From a virus: DNA of 30,909 nucleotides. The notes beneath the pieces are model-generated. The model ran no database searches, was not told where the DNA came from, and was given only the letters and a program-made list of their open reading frames with translations. The stretch is taken from positions 1 through 30,909 of IMG/VR virus record IMGVR_UViG_3300028558_000080; one strand, written 5' to 3'. Shown here in pieces: positions 14,071 to 20,323 of this stretch (positions are counted from its first letter, which is position 1; each line of letters starts with the position of its first letter). A program made the position numbers and the translations under genes.

Positions 14071-14799
14071 ATGGAGGCTGCCTTGCCGCGGCGCGTCGCC
14101 GATTCACCCACCACGATTTATTGGCTCGTGGATACGTCCAACGGAGAGGCGTTCTACTGCGGCAAATCCGTTCACCCGGACGATCGGCTGCATTACCACG
14201 CATACACCGGGCGCCGCGGCGACAAGACGGCTACCGCCAAGCGCATCGCAGCCTGCCCCGATGGCGCGCTCAAGATGCACGTCATCCAGGTCGTGCCCGT
14301 GGGTGGCGACTGGCGCGAGGCCGAGCGGCGCTGGATACGCCAGCTCCGCATCATCAACCCGCACGGATGCACCAATCGAGCGGACGGCGGCTCCGGTGTT
14401 CCCGGCTACGTTTGGTCGGACGAAGCGCGCGACATGATGAGCTGGCGCCGACAAGGTAAGCCCATGTCCGAGGCGGCCAAGGCGCGACTGAGCGCGACCA
14501 TGAAAGCGAAGTGGGCGAACGGCGAGTTCACTCACAAAAACCCAAATTTCGGTAAGAACCAAAAAGGCAAGGTGCTCTCCGAATCGCACATCAACAATCT
14601 GCGAATAGCCGCTCGCAAACGATGGAGCAATGCACCCAATGGTCCGGCGTACACTGCCCGCGCCGTGATGGCCGAGAAAATAGAAAATATGATGCGACAA
14701 CTGGCGGGACGCTCGTTAGTCGGACTGAGTGCGAGGCGATTGGCGGAGTTACGGCAAGAGGCTTATTGGAAAGTCGTAGCCGACAAGAAAGCCGCTTGA
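14071..14799 (+). CDS. GIY-YIG homing-type endonuclease with NUMOD3-like repeats
   Basis: 242 residues. 'TIYWLVDTSNGEAFYCGKS' is the GIY-YIG-like strand pair with the following G-K-S, and 'EAERRWIRQL' carries the catalytic Arg/Glu helix region. Downstream are NUMOD3-type DNA-binding segments ('SDEARDMMSWRRQGKPMSEA' and 'NPNFGKNQKGKVLSESHI'), as in phage-borne homing endonucleases. ATG 14071 has no Shine-Dalgarno and an mRNA leader of only about 18 nt; the frame is open upstream, but those codons lie in the promoter. It sits as a free-standing gene between the leftward operon and the origin-like region. Confidence 0.8.
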   Translation: MEAALPRRVADSPTTIYWLVDTSNGEAFYCGKSVHPDDRLHYHAYTGRRGDKTATAKRIAACPDGALKMHVIQVVPVGGDWREAERRWIRQLRIINPHGCTNRADGGSGVPGYVWSDEARDMMSWRRQGKPMSEAAKARLSATMKAKWANGEFTHKNPNFGKNQKGKVLSESHINNLRIAARKRWSNAPNGPAYTARAVMAEKIENMMRQLAGRSLVGLSARRLAELRQEAYWKVVADKKAA

Positions 14800-14883
14800 G
14801 GCCGTCCGGTACACAGCCGTACACGCACCGGAACAGCCCGTTCATATTCAATTGTTCTAACGTGTTCCGTTGCGCTAGTAACT

Positions 14884-14896
14884 GTTGACAGTCAAC
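14884..14896. repeat. 13-bp palindrome over a -35 box
   Basis: GTTGACAGTCAAC, perfectly symmetric about the central A. It includes the -35 of the promoter-like site ending at 14912. Confidence 0.85.
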
Positions 14897-14912
14897 GTAC
14901 TGTAATTATTGT
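14885..14912 (+). promoter_or_regulatory. Promoter-like site without an obvious gene
   Basis: TTGACA (14885-14890), a 16-bp spacer and TATTGT (14907-14912), matching the family. No gene follows for about 400 nt, so it could make an untranslated RNA through the origin-like region. Confidence 0.5.
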
Positions 14913-15157
14913 TCTATTCGCAATTTTCCGAGCACAACCGGAAGGTCTACATAGCGTAGAACAGCGCGCTATAAGCGTGTGTACAGACTTAAAGTCAACC
15001 CCCATATAGCGAATTTGGCGCGAATTACAATTTATGAACGGAACGGCCGCCTACATAGGCTACGGGGCGCACAGTACGCTGCGATTATACGTATACACTG
15101 CTATTATGAGTAGACAGGTAAGTAATATTGACCTATTTCTGTAGAACTCTTCAAACG

Positions 15158-15232
15158 GTCTGTGTATATGTTCTAACTGTTCCGAATCGGAAAAAGAACC
15201 GATGAAATGGGCATTTTTCGATATACACAGAC
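15158..15232. repeat. 12-bp inverted repeat with 51-nt spacing
   Basis: GTCTGTGTATAT (15158-15169) and its exact complement ATATACACAGAC (15221-15232). The arms flank a GTTCTAAC element and a GGTTC-type short dyad. Confidence 0.8.
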
Positions 15233-15297
15233 TCAGCCGGTTGCCTGTGGCTCCTAGGTATACTCCCCGGTTGTGCGATTATCCGTTGACAATGCAG

Positions 15298-15325
15298 TTG
15301 ACAGTGCGCCGCGTCGGTGTATGAT
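15298..15325 (+). promoter_or_regulatory. Rightward promoter of the small-gene run
   Basis: TTGACA (15298-15303), a 16-bp spacer and TATGAT (15320-15325). A second TTGACA lies 12 bp upstream (15286-15291) without a matching -10. Confidence 0.75.
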
Positions 15326-15356
15326 GTGCCTATTGGAAACGGAGACGAGCGCCGCC

Positions 15357-15578
15357 GTGGTCAGCACAAAAGAGATTCAGGTTCTCGTGGATAGGATGCG
15401 CCGGGCTGGCGCGACCGTCGAAGTACGATACGACCGCGTGCCGGCCATAATGGAAGGTCGCGACATGATCGTGGAGAACGTCACCATCACCGACGCGAAG
15501 GGTATCGGCCCGCATCCGATGTCGCCGATCGCCGCTGCAGAACGCATGCGCGCGTGGCTCGTTGGACGGGAGGGCTGA
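15357..15578 (+). CDS. Hypothetical protein, 73 aa
   Basis: Starts at GTG 15357 with GGAGA upstream; in-frame ATG codons further up lie in the -10 region. Sequence 'STKEIQVLVDRMRRAG' then 'EGRDMIVENVTI'. Unrecognised. Confidence 0.55.
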   Translation: MVSTKEIQVLVDRMRRAGATVEVRYDRVPAIMEGRDMIVENVTITDAKGIGPHPMSPIAAAERMRAWLVGREG

Positions 15579-15582
15579 CGCC

Positions 15583-15804
15583 ATGCCTCGCACCCACCTC
15601 GCCCTCACCCGCACCAACGGCCACCCCCTCGCCGGCACGCTGGCCCCGGACGCCGCCGCGGCATGGGACTGGATCGCCCGCACCATTGCCGCTCAATTCA
15701 ACTGTCTCCCGGATGACGTGGACTACGACGAGCCGAACTTGGTGACGGTCAACGGCGAGGCCGTGGCCACTTGCCATATTTGCGTTGACAATACACGAAA
15801 CTAG
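15583..15804 (+). CDS. Hypothetical protein, 73 aa
   Basis: Begins 'MPRTHLALTRTNGHPLAGTL', with a GGGAGGG Shine-Dalgarno, and ends inside the next promoter. 'FNCLPDDVDYDE' and 'NGEAVATCHI' suggest a small alpha/beta protein. Unrecognised. Confidence 0.65.
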   Translation: MPRTHLALTRTNGHPLAGTLAPDAAAAWDWIARTIAAQFNCLPDDVDYDEPNLVTVNGEAVATCHICVDNTRN

Positions 15805-15812
15805 CGTATCAT
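15785..15812 (+). promoter_or_regulatory. Internal rightward promoter
   Basis: TTGACA (15785-15790) running into ATACAC, a 16-bp spacer and TATCAT (15807-15812). It overlaps the end of the preceding gene. Confidence 0.75.
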
Positions 15813-15837
15813 GCGGGCCAACGTAATAGGAGCGCCC

Positions 15838-16002
15838 ATGTGGCCCCAACTCACATTCATTGTCATTAGCGTCGCCGGTGCGACTCTCACACTCGCCAAA
15901 AGCGACAAGGATTGGACCGATCGCGCCGGTACGTTCATCGCGCTTTTCATCACGCACGGCCTGCTCTGCGCCGGCGGCTTCTACAACGTGTTTCTGCACT
16001 GA
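15838..16002 (+). CDS. Small membrane protein, 54 aa
   Basis: Two hydrophobic segments ('LTFIVISVAGATLTLA' and 'FIALFITHGLLCAGGFY') separated by a charged loop 'KSDKDWTDR', so probably two transmembrane helices. AGGAG lies before ATG 15838; the stop overlaps the next ATG (TGATG). Confidence 0.7.
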   Translation: MWPQLTFIVISVAGATLTLAKSDKDWTDRAGTFIALFITHGLLCAGGFYNVFLH

Positions 16003-16145
16003 TGCTTAAGCCCGGCACCCGCGTCCGCTGGCTGTTCGGCATCGGCACCGTGCTCGCCGTCGAGGACGGTTGGGCGTGGATCCGGACTCAGTGGGGCGGC
16101 TATGTGACGTGGCCGGTCAATGTGCTGGAGGCGGTGGATGCGTAA
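16002..16145 (+). CDS. Hypothetical protein, 47 aa
   Basis: Beta-rich, 'MLKPGTRVRWLFGIGTVLAV' then 'WIRTQWGGYVTWPVNVLEA', similar in feel to small SH3-like barrels. Unrecognised. Overlaps neighbours at both ends. Confidence 0.6.
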   Translation: MLKPGTRVRWLFGIGTVLAVEDGWAWIRTQWGGYVTWPVNVLEAVDA

Positions 16146-16233
16146 CTTTGCGTGGGCATCCGCGATCACAATGGGCCAATTGGCGCTGTTGCTCGTGCTC
16201 GGCGCGACGCTGGCCGGCGTGCTGCGGTGGTAA
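16138..16233 (+). CDS. Micro membrane protein, 31 aa
   Basis: One transmembrane stretch, 'GQLALLLVLGATLAGVL', after a short N-terminus. GGAGGCGG precedes ATG 16138, and it overlaps the upstream gene by 8 nt. Confidence 0.5.
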   Translation: MRNFAWASAITMGQLALLLVLGATLAGVLRW

Positions 16234-16252
16234 CACAACAAATGGACAGGAC

Positions 16253-16585
16253 ATGAAACGAATCTCAGTCGACCAGACGGACATCGGCTTCCGCATCTGG
16301 AATACCATCATGCAGGCCGGTTGCGCCGTGAATGTCACGCTCGACGGCGTGCCGCAGCCGCATGTGCTCGTCGCTGACGAGGACGAAGGCTACATCGTGC
16401 GCCAAGGCGCCGATCCGATCGGCGATATCAGGTCCGGCAAATGGCCGGTCGAGACGGTGCGCGGTTTGGTGCGAATCGAAATCGTGACGCCTGTGGCGAC
16501 GGCACAAAGCAACGCGGCTGGAGAGAGCACGCCTCAAACAAGGCGGGCGGCACGTCGCGCGGCCGGTAAGAAGCGCGGCAAGTAG
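16253..16585 (+). CDS. Hypothetical protein, 110 aa
   Basis: Starts 'MKRISVDQTDIGFRIWNTIM'. A compact alpha/beta N-terminus of about 75 residues is followed by a basic tail ending 'RAARRAAGKKRGK', suggesting nucleic-acid contact. AGGA lies upstream of ATG 16253. Unrecognised. Confidence 0.65.
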   Translation: MKRISVDQTDIGFRIWNTIMQAGCAVNVTLDGVPQPHVLVADEDEGYIVRQGADPIGDIRSGKWPVETVRGLVRIEIVTPVATAQSNAAGESTPQTRRAARRAAGKKRGK

Positions 16586-16586
16586 G

Positions 16587-16859
16587 ATGCGACCGTTGAA
16601 ACGCGGCGCCCTGGTCGACGTCAATTCCAGCGACGGTCGCCCGAGCCTCTATCGCGTCATCGTGCCCAAGACCACTGTGACGCCGTTTCACGACGGCTCG
16701 GATGGGTGGGCAACGATGCGCCGATACGATCCGGCCACACGGCACTTTGGCCCGCCGCGTCCGGTGCAGGTTGATCGGGTGGTGCGAGTGTATCCGCGGA
16801 GCAATTGTCCGTTGGAGTTGCCGGTGAGGCCGGCTGTGTGCATGGGGAGGCAGGCGTGA
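16587..16859 (+). CDS. Hypothetical protein with 'CPLELP' motif, 90 aa
   Basis: Begins 'MRPLKRGALVDVNSSDGRPS'. Its C-terminus carries 'CPLELP', also present in the 29-residue frame at 17076, with 16 of 18 identical bases (16806-16823 against 17127-17144). Unrecognised. Confidence 0.6.
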   Translation: MRPLKRGALVDVNSSDGRPSLYRVIVPKTTVTPFHDGSDGWATMRRYDPATRHFGPPRPVQVDRVVRVYPRSNCPLELPVRPAVCMGRQA

Positions 16860-17086
16860 CCAACGAACAATTACTGCAGCGGACTGCGGCTGCCCGCGGC
16901 GAGGCGCATCGTGCTCCGTTCGCCGAGTGGAGCAAAGATCATCGCGGTCACAGCGCCATCGTGAACCATACCTCCGCATGGGCGACGCGGTCGAATGAAT
17001 TCATCGATCTTGCGGCGGAGTGCAAACGGCGCGGCTTGCCGCTGCCGGATCGTGACTGTCCGGCGGGAGCGCACGATGAACGCTAG
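16856..17086 (+). CDS. Hypothetical protein, 76 aa
   Basis: Starts at GTG 16856 (GGGAGGC upstream, overlapping the previous stop). Helical and hydrophilic, with 'LLQRTAAARGEAHRAPFAEW'. Unrecognised. Confidence 0.6.
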   Translation: MTNEQLLQRTAAARGEAHRAPFAEWSKDHRGHSAIVNHTSAWATRSNEFIDLAAECKRRGLPLPDRDCPAGAHDER

Positions 17087-17165
17087 GATCGGCGACTGGA
17101 TGCAAACAGCCCACGGCCGGCAATACTGCCCGTTGGAATTGCCGAACAAAGGGAGGCGCGCGTGA
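17076..17165 (+). CDS. Micro-protein, 29 aa, possibly a truncated phage protein
   Basis: 'RIGDWMQTAHGRQYCPLELP' resembles the N-terminus of small phage proteins with a DWMQT.TGR..(W/Y)P pattern (from memory), but stops early. It overlaps neighbours; the next start follows its GGGAGG. Confidence 0.4.
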   Translation: MNARIGDWMQTAHGRQYCPLELPNKGRRA

Positions 17166-17326
17166 TGCGAGTGTTTTGGCTATGGATCGATAGCGCAGTG
17201 GCGGCGGCATGTATCGCCCTTGCGATTCGCGATGTCTCAACGTGGTCTGCGGTCCTACACAGTGCGCTTGCCGGCGGCTTAATCGGACTCGCTGTCTATT
17301 GGGCGACGGAGACGATGCGTGCTTGA
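17165..17326 (+). CDS. Small membrane protein, 53 aa
   Basis: Two hydrophobic segments, 'FWLWIDSAVAAACIALA' and 'SALAGGLIGLAVYWA'. GGGAGG lies upstream of ATG 17165. Unrecognised. Confidence 0.65.
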   Translation: MRVFWLWIDSAVAAACIALAIRDVSTWSAVLHSALAGGLIGLAVYWATETMRA

Positions 17327-17696
17327 CCTACTGGCGACCTACCCCCTCGTCTACCTCGGCACGCCGTACACCAAATACGCCGACGGCATCGAGGCTGCGT
17401 TCGTCGACGCATCGCGCCTGGCGGCGGTGTTGTTGCGCGCCGGCGTGCGCGTCTATTGTCCGATCTCGCACACGCACCCGATCGCCGTTCACGGGCGCAT
17501 CGATCCCCTCGACCACGCGATCTGGTTGCCGTTCGACCGCGCCATGATGGACGCGAGCGCCGCGATGGTCGTCGGCATGCTGCCTGGTTGGGGCGATTCG
17601 TTTGGCGTGCAGCACGAGATCGACGTGTTCACAGCGGCCGGCAAGCCGGTGCATTATCTGGATCCGGTGGATGTGGGTGTAACGTGCATTCAGTGA
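17319..17696 (+). CDS. DUF1937 family protein (nucleoside deoxyribosyltransferase-like fold)
   Basis: 125 residues. 'VYLGTPYTKYADG' near residues 11-23, 'VYCPISHTHPIA' near 45-56, 'FDRAMMDASAAMVVGMLPGW' in the middle and 'GVQHEIDVFTAAGKPVHYLD' are the DUF1937 signature, a Rossmann-like fold related to nucleoside 2-deoxyribosyltransferases. It could act on nucleotides; the substrate is unknown. Starts at GTG 17319 with GGAG upstream, overlapping the previous gene by 8 nt. Confidence 0.8.
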   Translation: MLDLLATYPLVYLGTPYTKYADGIEAAFVDASRLAAVLLRAGVRVYCPISHTHPIAVHGRIDPLDHAIWLPFDRAMMDASAAMVVGMLPGWGDSFGVQHEIDVFTAAGKPVHYLDPVDVGVTCIQ

Positions 17697-18031
17697 CGGT
17701 AACGCTCCGCACTCGCGACATGAACCCGCCCCTGCAGGTCATGGGCGCTACGCCCGACGCAACCTGTCCCCTCGCCGTCACCTTGGCGCACATTTACGAC
17801 CACGACACGAGCCGCTGGCATGTGCATTCGTTGGGCGGCTATTACGTCACGCACCGGCCGACCGGCTGGCAGCTCGGCGGGGTGCGGTTCGGGTCGGTGC
17901 AAGAGGGGCTGGATGTGATCGAGCGGGCGGACTGGCGCTTTCCGGCATGGGCCGCGGCCAATGGGGGCGATCGAGACCCGGCGACGCTGGCGTGTAAGGT
18001 CAAGTGGCGCGCTGCCACGGAATTAGGTTGA
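17684..18031 (+). CDS. Hypothetical protein, 115 aa
   Basis: Contains 'YYVTHRPTGWQLGGVRFGSV' and 'EGLDVIERADWRFPAW', probably a single alpha/beta domain. The start is uncertain (GTG 17684, GTG 17693 or ATG 17720). Its TGA stop is part of the -35 of the next promoter. Confidence 0.6.
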   Translation: MHSVTVTLRTRDMNPPLQVMGATPDATCPLAVTLAHIYDHDTSRWHVHSLGGYYVTHRPTGWQLGGVRFGSVQEGLDVIERADWRFPAWAAANGGDRDPATLACKVKWRAATELG

Positions 18032-18055
18032 CAATACACCCACGCGGCGTATAGT
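18028..18055 (+). promoter_or_regulatory. Internal rightward promoter
   Basis: TTGACA (18028-18033) running into ATACACC, a 16-bp spacer and TATAGT (18050-18055). The -35 contains the stop of the upstream gene. Confidence 0.8.
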
Positions 18056-18083
18056 TGACGACCAAACAGGAGCGCGTGTCCTG

Positions 18084-18170
18084 ATGCTCTACGAACTCGC
18101 AAATCTAGCCGGTAGCGCCATCTTCGCCGTGTGCCTGTTGCTGGCGGCGGTTGGCTTTGGGGCCTGGTGA
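18084..18170 (+). CDS. Micro membrane protein, 28 aa
   Basis: 'SAIFAVCLLLAAVGFGAW' forms one transmembrane helix. AGGAG lies 11 nt upstream; the stop overlaps the next ATG (TGATG). Confidence 0.5.
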   Translation: MLYELANLAGSAIFAVCLLLAAVGFGAW

Positions 18171-18400
18171 TGACCGATACGCGATACAAAAACGCGCGGT
18201 GGACGATACACACCAACGACAACGGCACGATACCTGCGTCCGACGCACGTCTCGCCGTCCTCATGGACATCCGCGACGAGATGCAGTCGATCGTCTCGCT
18301 GTTGCGCTGCCATCGCATCCCGAAGGCGCTCGATGCCGTGGTCGCCATGCACAAGCAGGGCGTCAAGCGGCGTGTCGTCAAGAAGCGGGTGAAGAAATGA
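18170..18400 (+). CDS. Hypothetical protein, 76 aa
   Basis: Begins 'MTDTRYKNARWTIHTNDNGT', then a helical region, with a very basic C-terminus 'KRRVVKKRVKK' that could bind nucleic acid. Overlaps both neighbours by a few nt. Confidence 0.65.
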   Translation: MTDTRYKNARWTIHTNDNGTIPASDARLAVLMDIRDEMQSIVSLLRCHRIPKALDAVVAMHKQGVKRRVVKKRVKK

Positions 18401-18675
18401 GCGACATCGCTGTACTTGAAGCGGATGTTGCCCGCCTCGAACGCGATCTAGCCGCGGCGTTCGAGCGCAACACCGCGCAGAACGAGCGCGACGATGCACT
18501 GGACGAGAATGACCGGTTGACCAAGGCGATGCCAGACGAAGGAACGGTAGAAAACTACGAGGACGCCCTGTGGCGCGTCCGTTACTGGCTCCATGACGGG
18601 CTGTTCTTAAAGAAGCCGATCGAGCCGCCGCAGCGCATCTTGCGCGTGGTCGAGCGGGCATTGGGGGTAGGATGA
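18397..18675 (+). CDS. Coiled-coil hypothetical protein, 92 aa
   Basis: The N-terminal half is a heptad-rich helix ('LEADVARLERDLAAAFERN') and the C-terminal half has 'LWRVRYWLHDGL'. Unrecognised. ATGA overlap with the preceding gene. Confidence 0.65.
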   Translation: MSDIAVLEADVARLERDLAAAFERNTAQNERDDALDENDRLTKAMPDEGTVENYEDALWRVRYWLHDGLFLKKPIEPPQRILRVVERALGVG

Positions 18676-18860
18676 TGCAATTCTGGCGAGGCGTTTTGGC
18701 GGTTATGTGCGGCGCGCTTTTGATTTGGTTCTGGCATTGCGGTCCAATGCCTGCTGAAACGCCGGGCTGGCTTGTCGTCCAAGCCATCATTGGGTGGGTT
18801 ACGGTGTGGCAGATCATGGCGTGGTCGATCTACACCGCCATTTCGGAAGCGGTGAAATGA
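18672..18860 (+). CDS. Small membrane protein, 62 aa
   Basis: Two hydrophobic segments ('VLAVMCGALLIWFWHCG' and 'IIGWVTVWQIMAWSIY') joined by a short loop; a holin-like size but no diagnostic feature. ATGA overlaps at both ends. Confidence 0.65.
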   Translation: MMQFWRGVLAVMCGALLIWFWHCGPMPAETPGWLVVQAIIGWVTVWQIMAWSIYTAISEAVK

Positions 18861-19387
18861 CCCAACTGCTTCTAAACAGCGGCAACGTCCTGCGCATTTC
18901 GGGGGCCAACGGCGACTCGGTGCGCGTCATCTCGCCGCTTGTTCGCTCATTGCCGACACAGACTCACACGTTCAACTCTGCTGCGCCGGCCTCGGTACAT
19001 TACGGCCCGTTCGCCCGCGATGTGGTGTTTACGCTTGACGTACTGGCCGGCAATCCGACTTGGACCACAGACGACGCCCTCACCACGTCCCTTGACCGCG
19101 CCACAGACCGCATCCGTTCCGCACGCGTCATCGCAACCGCACTCAACGAAGGATCCAAAGCAATGGCATTGGTCGACAAATTCCGCACCATCGCGGCGCG
19201 GTCGCATGCGATCCCCAAGGCGCTGGAGGCGCGTGCCGATGCGCTCGCGGCTCGTTTGGACGCGGTTGAGACGCGCGGCGACCAGGCGTTCAAGGGCCAC
19301 GAGGATTTTTTGGCTGGTGTCGAGAGTGGCGTCGCCGCTGCCGAGGATGCGCTGTCGCAGCTCACTAATGGGGCGCCCAATACCTAA
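18857..19387 (+). CDS. Two-part hypothetical protein, 176 aa
   Basis: The first about 100 residues ('MTQLLLNSGNVLRISGANGD', then 'SVHYGPFARDVVF') look beta-rich. From Met at about residue 103 a separate helical module begins ('MALVDKFRTIAARSHAIPKA' and onward), resembling stand-alone phage proteins, with GAAGGA upstream of that internal ATG at 19163, so a second product from an internal start is possible. Function unknown. Confidence 0.6.
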   Translation: MTQLLLNSGNVLRISGANGDSVRVISPLVRSLPTQTHTFNSAAPASVHYGPFARDVVFTLDVLAGNPTWTTDDALTTSLDRATDRIRSARVIATALNEGSKAMALVDKFRTIAARSHAIPKALEARADALAARLDAVETRGDQAFKGHEDFLAGVESGVAAAEDALSQLTNGAPNT

Positions 19388-19583
19388 GCATCCGCACCCT
19401 TCCGGCCGTCCGATCCGCCGCACCAAATGCGTCGAGCGGCCGATCTGGCGCATTCCGGACAGCCAGCCGAACGTGCCGCGATTGCGCCGCGGCGAGTTGG
19501 TGAGCGCGATCGGGTTCTTGCATCGGTTCGAGGAGGCGGAGGATGGCGACGATGATCTCGCGACAAGGCGACCTGTTCGATGA
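19368..19583 (+). CDS. Hypothetical basic protein, 71 aa
   Basis: Pro/Arg-rich, 'MGRPIPKHPHPSGRPIRRTK', then an acidic tail. Overlaps the upstream gene by 20 nt. Unrecognised. Confidence 0.5.
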   Translation: MGRPIPKHPHPSGRPIRRTKCVERPIWRIPDSQPNVPRLRRGELVSAIGFLHRFEEAEDGDDDLATRRPVR

Positions 19584-19762
19584 GCGCAACTAGCCACTGT
19601 GACGCCATCCGCCTGTCAACCGGCGATTACCAGTGTCGTCGGTGCCGGCTGTCGTGGGACCACGACGAGGAAAAGCCGCCGTGCCTGTGGCAGCGGCAGT
19701 TGCAGCCCGTGGCGTTTCAGTCGGGCCTGCCGTACTTAGAAGTTGACAGTGCGTTGCGGTAG
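19580..19762 (+). CDS. Zinc-ribbon-like protein, 60 aa
   Basis: 'HCDAIRLSTGDYQCRRCRLSW' then 'EKPPC' give a C/H...CxxC...C arrangement that could bind zinc. It ends inside the next promoter; ATGA overlap upstream. Confidence 0.6.
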   Translation: MSATSHCDAIRLSTGDYQCRRCRLSWDHDEEKPPCLWQRQLQPVAFQSGLPYLEVDSALR

Positions 19763-19770
19763 TGTATCCT
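19743..19770 (+). promoter_or_regulatory. Promoter of the HNH/helicase unit (leaderless type)
   Basis: TTGACA (19743-19748), a 16-bp spacer and TATCCT (19765-19770). The ATG at 19778 begins 8 nt after the -10, at the expected transcription start. Confidence 0.75.
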
Positions 19771-19777
19771 ACGCGGT

Positions 19778-20323
19778 ATGACTCTGACTATCGAATACGT
19801 CCGTCGCCTGGTCGACTACAATCCGGAAACCGGTGAGTTCAGGTGGCGACCGCGAGAGGTTCGCTCGCACTATGACCGTATATGGAACACTCAGAATGCG
19901 GGTAACATAGCCGGTTGCAACGCGCACCACGGCTATCGCGCGATTACGCTTTACGGCAAGCGGTACTACGCTCACAGGCTTGCCTATTTCTATATGACCG
20001 GTGAGATGCCGCGAAATATAGACCACAAGAACCTCGACACAACTGACAACCGTTTTGCCAATTTGCGTCCGGCGACTGCGACTCAGAACCACGCGAATAA
20101 ACGAAAGTCTCCACAAAACACGAGCGGTGTGAAAGGCGTAAGTCTACATCGGGCTACGGGTAAGTGGCAGGCGTCTTTGAGCGTAGAGAAGCGTCGGGTG
20201 TGGCTTGGTCTACATGAGAGGCTTGAGGACGCGGTTGCCGCTTACAATAGAGGGGCCGTGGAGCATTTTGGGGAATACGCTCGCTTGGCGGAAATTCCGC
20301 CGGAAATGCGCTCCTCGCAGTGA
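19778..20323 (+). CDS. HNH endonuclease with C-terminal AP2 domain
   Basis: 181 residues. 'YRAITLYGKRYYAHRLAYF' and 'IDHKNLDTTDNRFANLRPAT' make the HNH core, and the C-terminal 'SGVKGVSLHRATGKWQASL' with 'FEHFGEYA'-like ending ('AVEHFGEYARL') is an AP2-type DNA-binding fold. This is the classical free-standing homing HNH-AP2 endonuclease of phages. ATG 19778 has no Shine-Dalgarno and coincides with the predicted start site, so it is probably leaderless. The helicase start overlaps its stop. Confidence 0.85.
   Translation: MTLTIEYVRRLVDYNPETGEFRWRPREVRSHYDRIWNTQNAGNIAGCNAHHGYRAITLYGKRYYAHRLAYFYMTGEMPRNIDHKNLDTTDNRFANLRPATATQNHANKRKSPQNTSGVKGVSLHRATGKWQASLSVEKRRVWLGLHERLEDAVAAYNRGAVEHFGEYARLAEIPPEMRSSQ

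Larger units (their letters stand above)
14806..15272. other. AT-rich, repeat-rich non-coding region; candidate origin or control region
   Basis: No convincing gene in this stretch, and the base composition shifts sharply to AT. It contains the motif TGTTCTA on the plus strand at 14853-14859, 14910-14916 and 15169-15175, and its complement at 14957-14963 (TAGAACA) and 15142-15147 (TAGAAC). Longer relatives GTTCTAACGTGTTCCG (14854-14869) and GTTCTAACTGTTCCG (15170-15184) form a direct repeat. A 12-bp inverted repeat (15158-15169 with 15221-15232) and a 13-bp palindrome (14884-14896) are also present. The layout resembles an iteron-type origin or a multi-operator control region; which one is inference. 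Confidence 0.55.

Noticed and set aside
15034-15144. 36-codon frame in the AT-rich island ('MNGTAAYIGYGAHSTLRLYV' and onward)
   Set aside because: No Shine-Dalgarno, AT-rich repeat DNA and no family resemblance; more likely non-coding, though not excluded.
19543-19593. 16-codon frame 'MATMISRQGDLFDERN' with a strong GGAGGCGGAGG upstream
   Set aside because: Too short to support and wholly inside two overlapping genes, despite the good ribosome-binding site.
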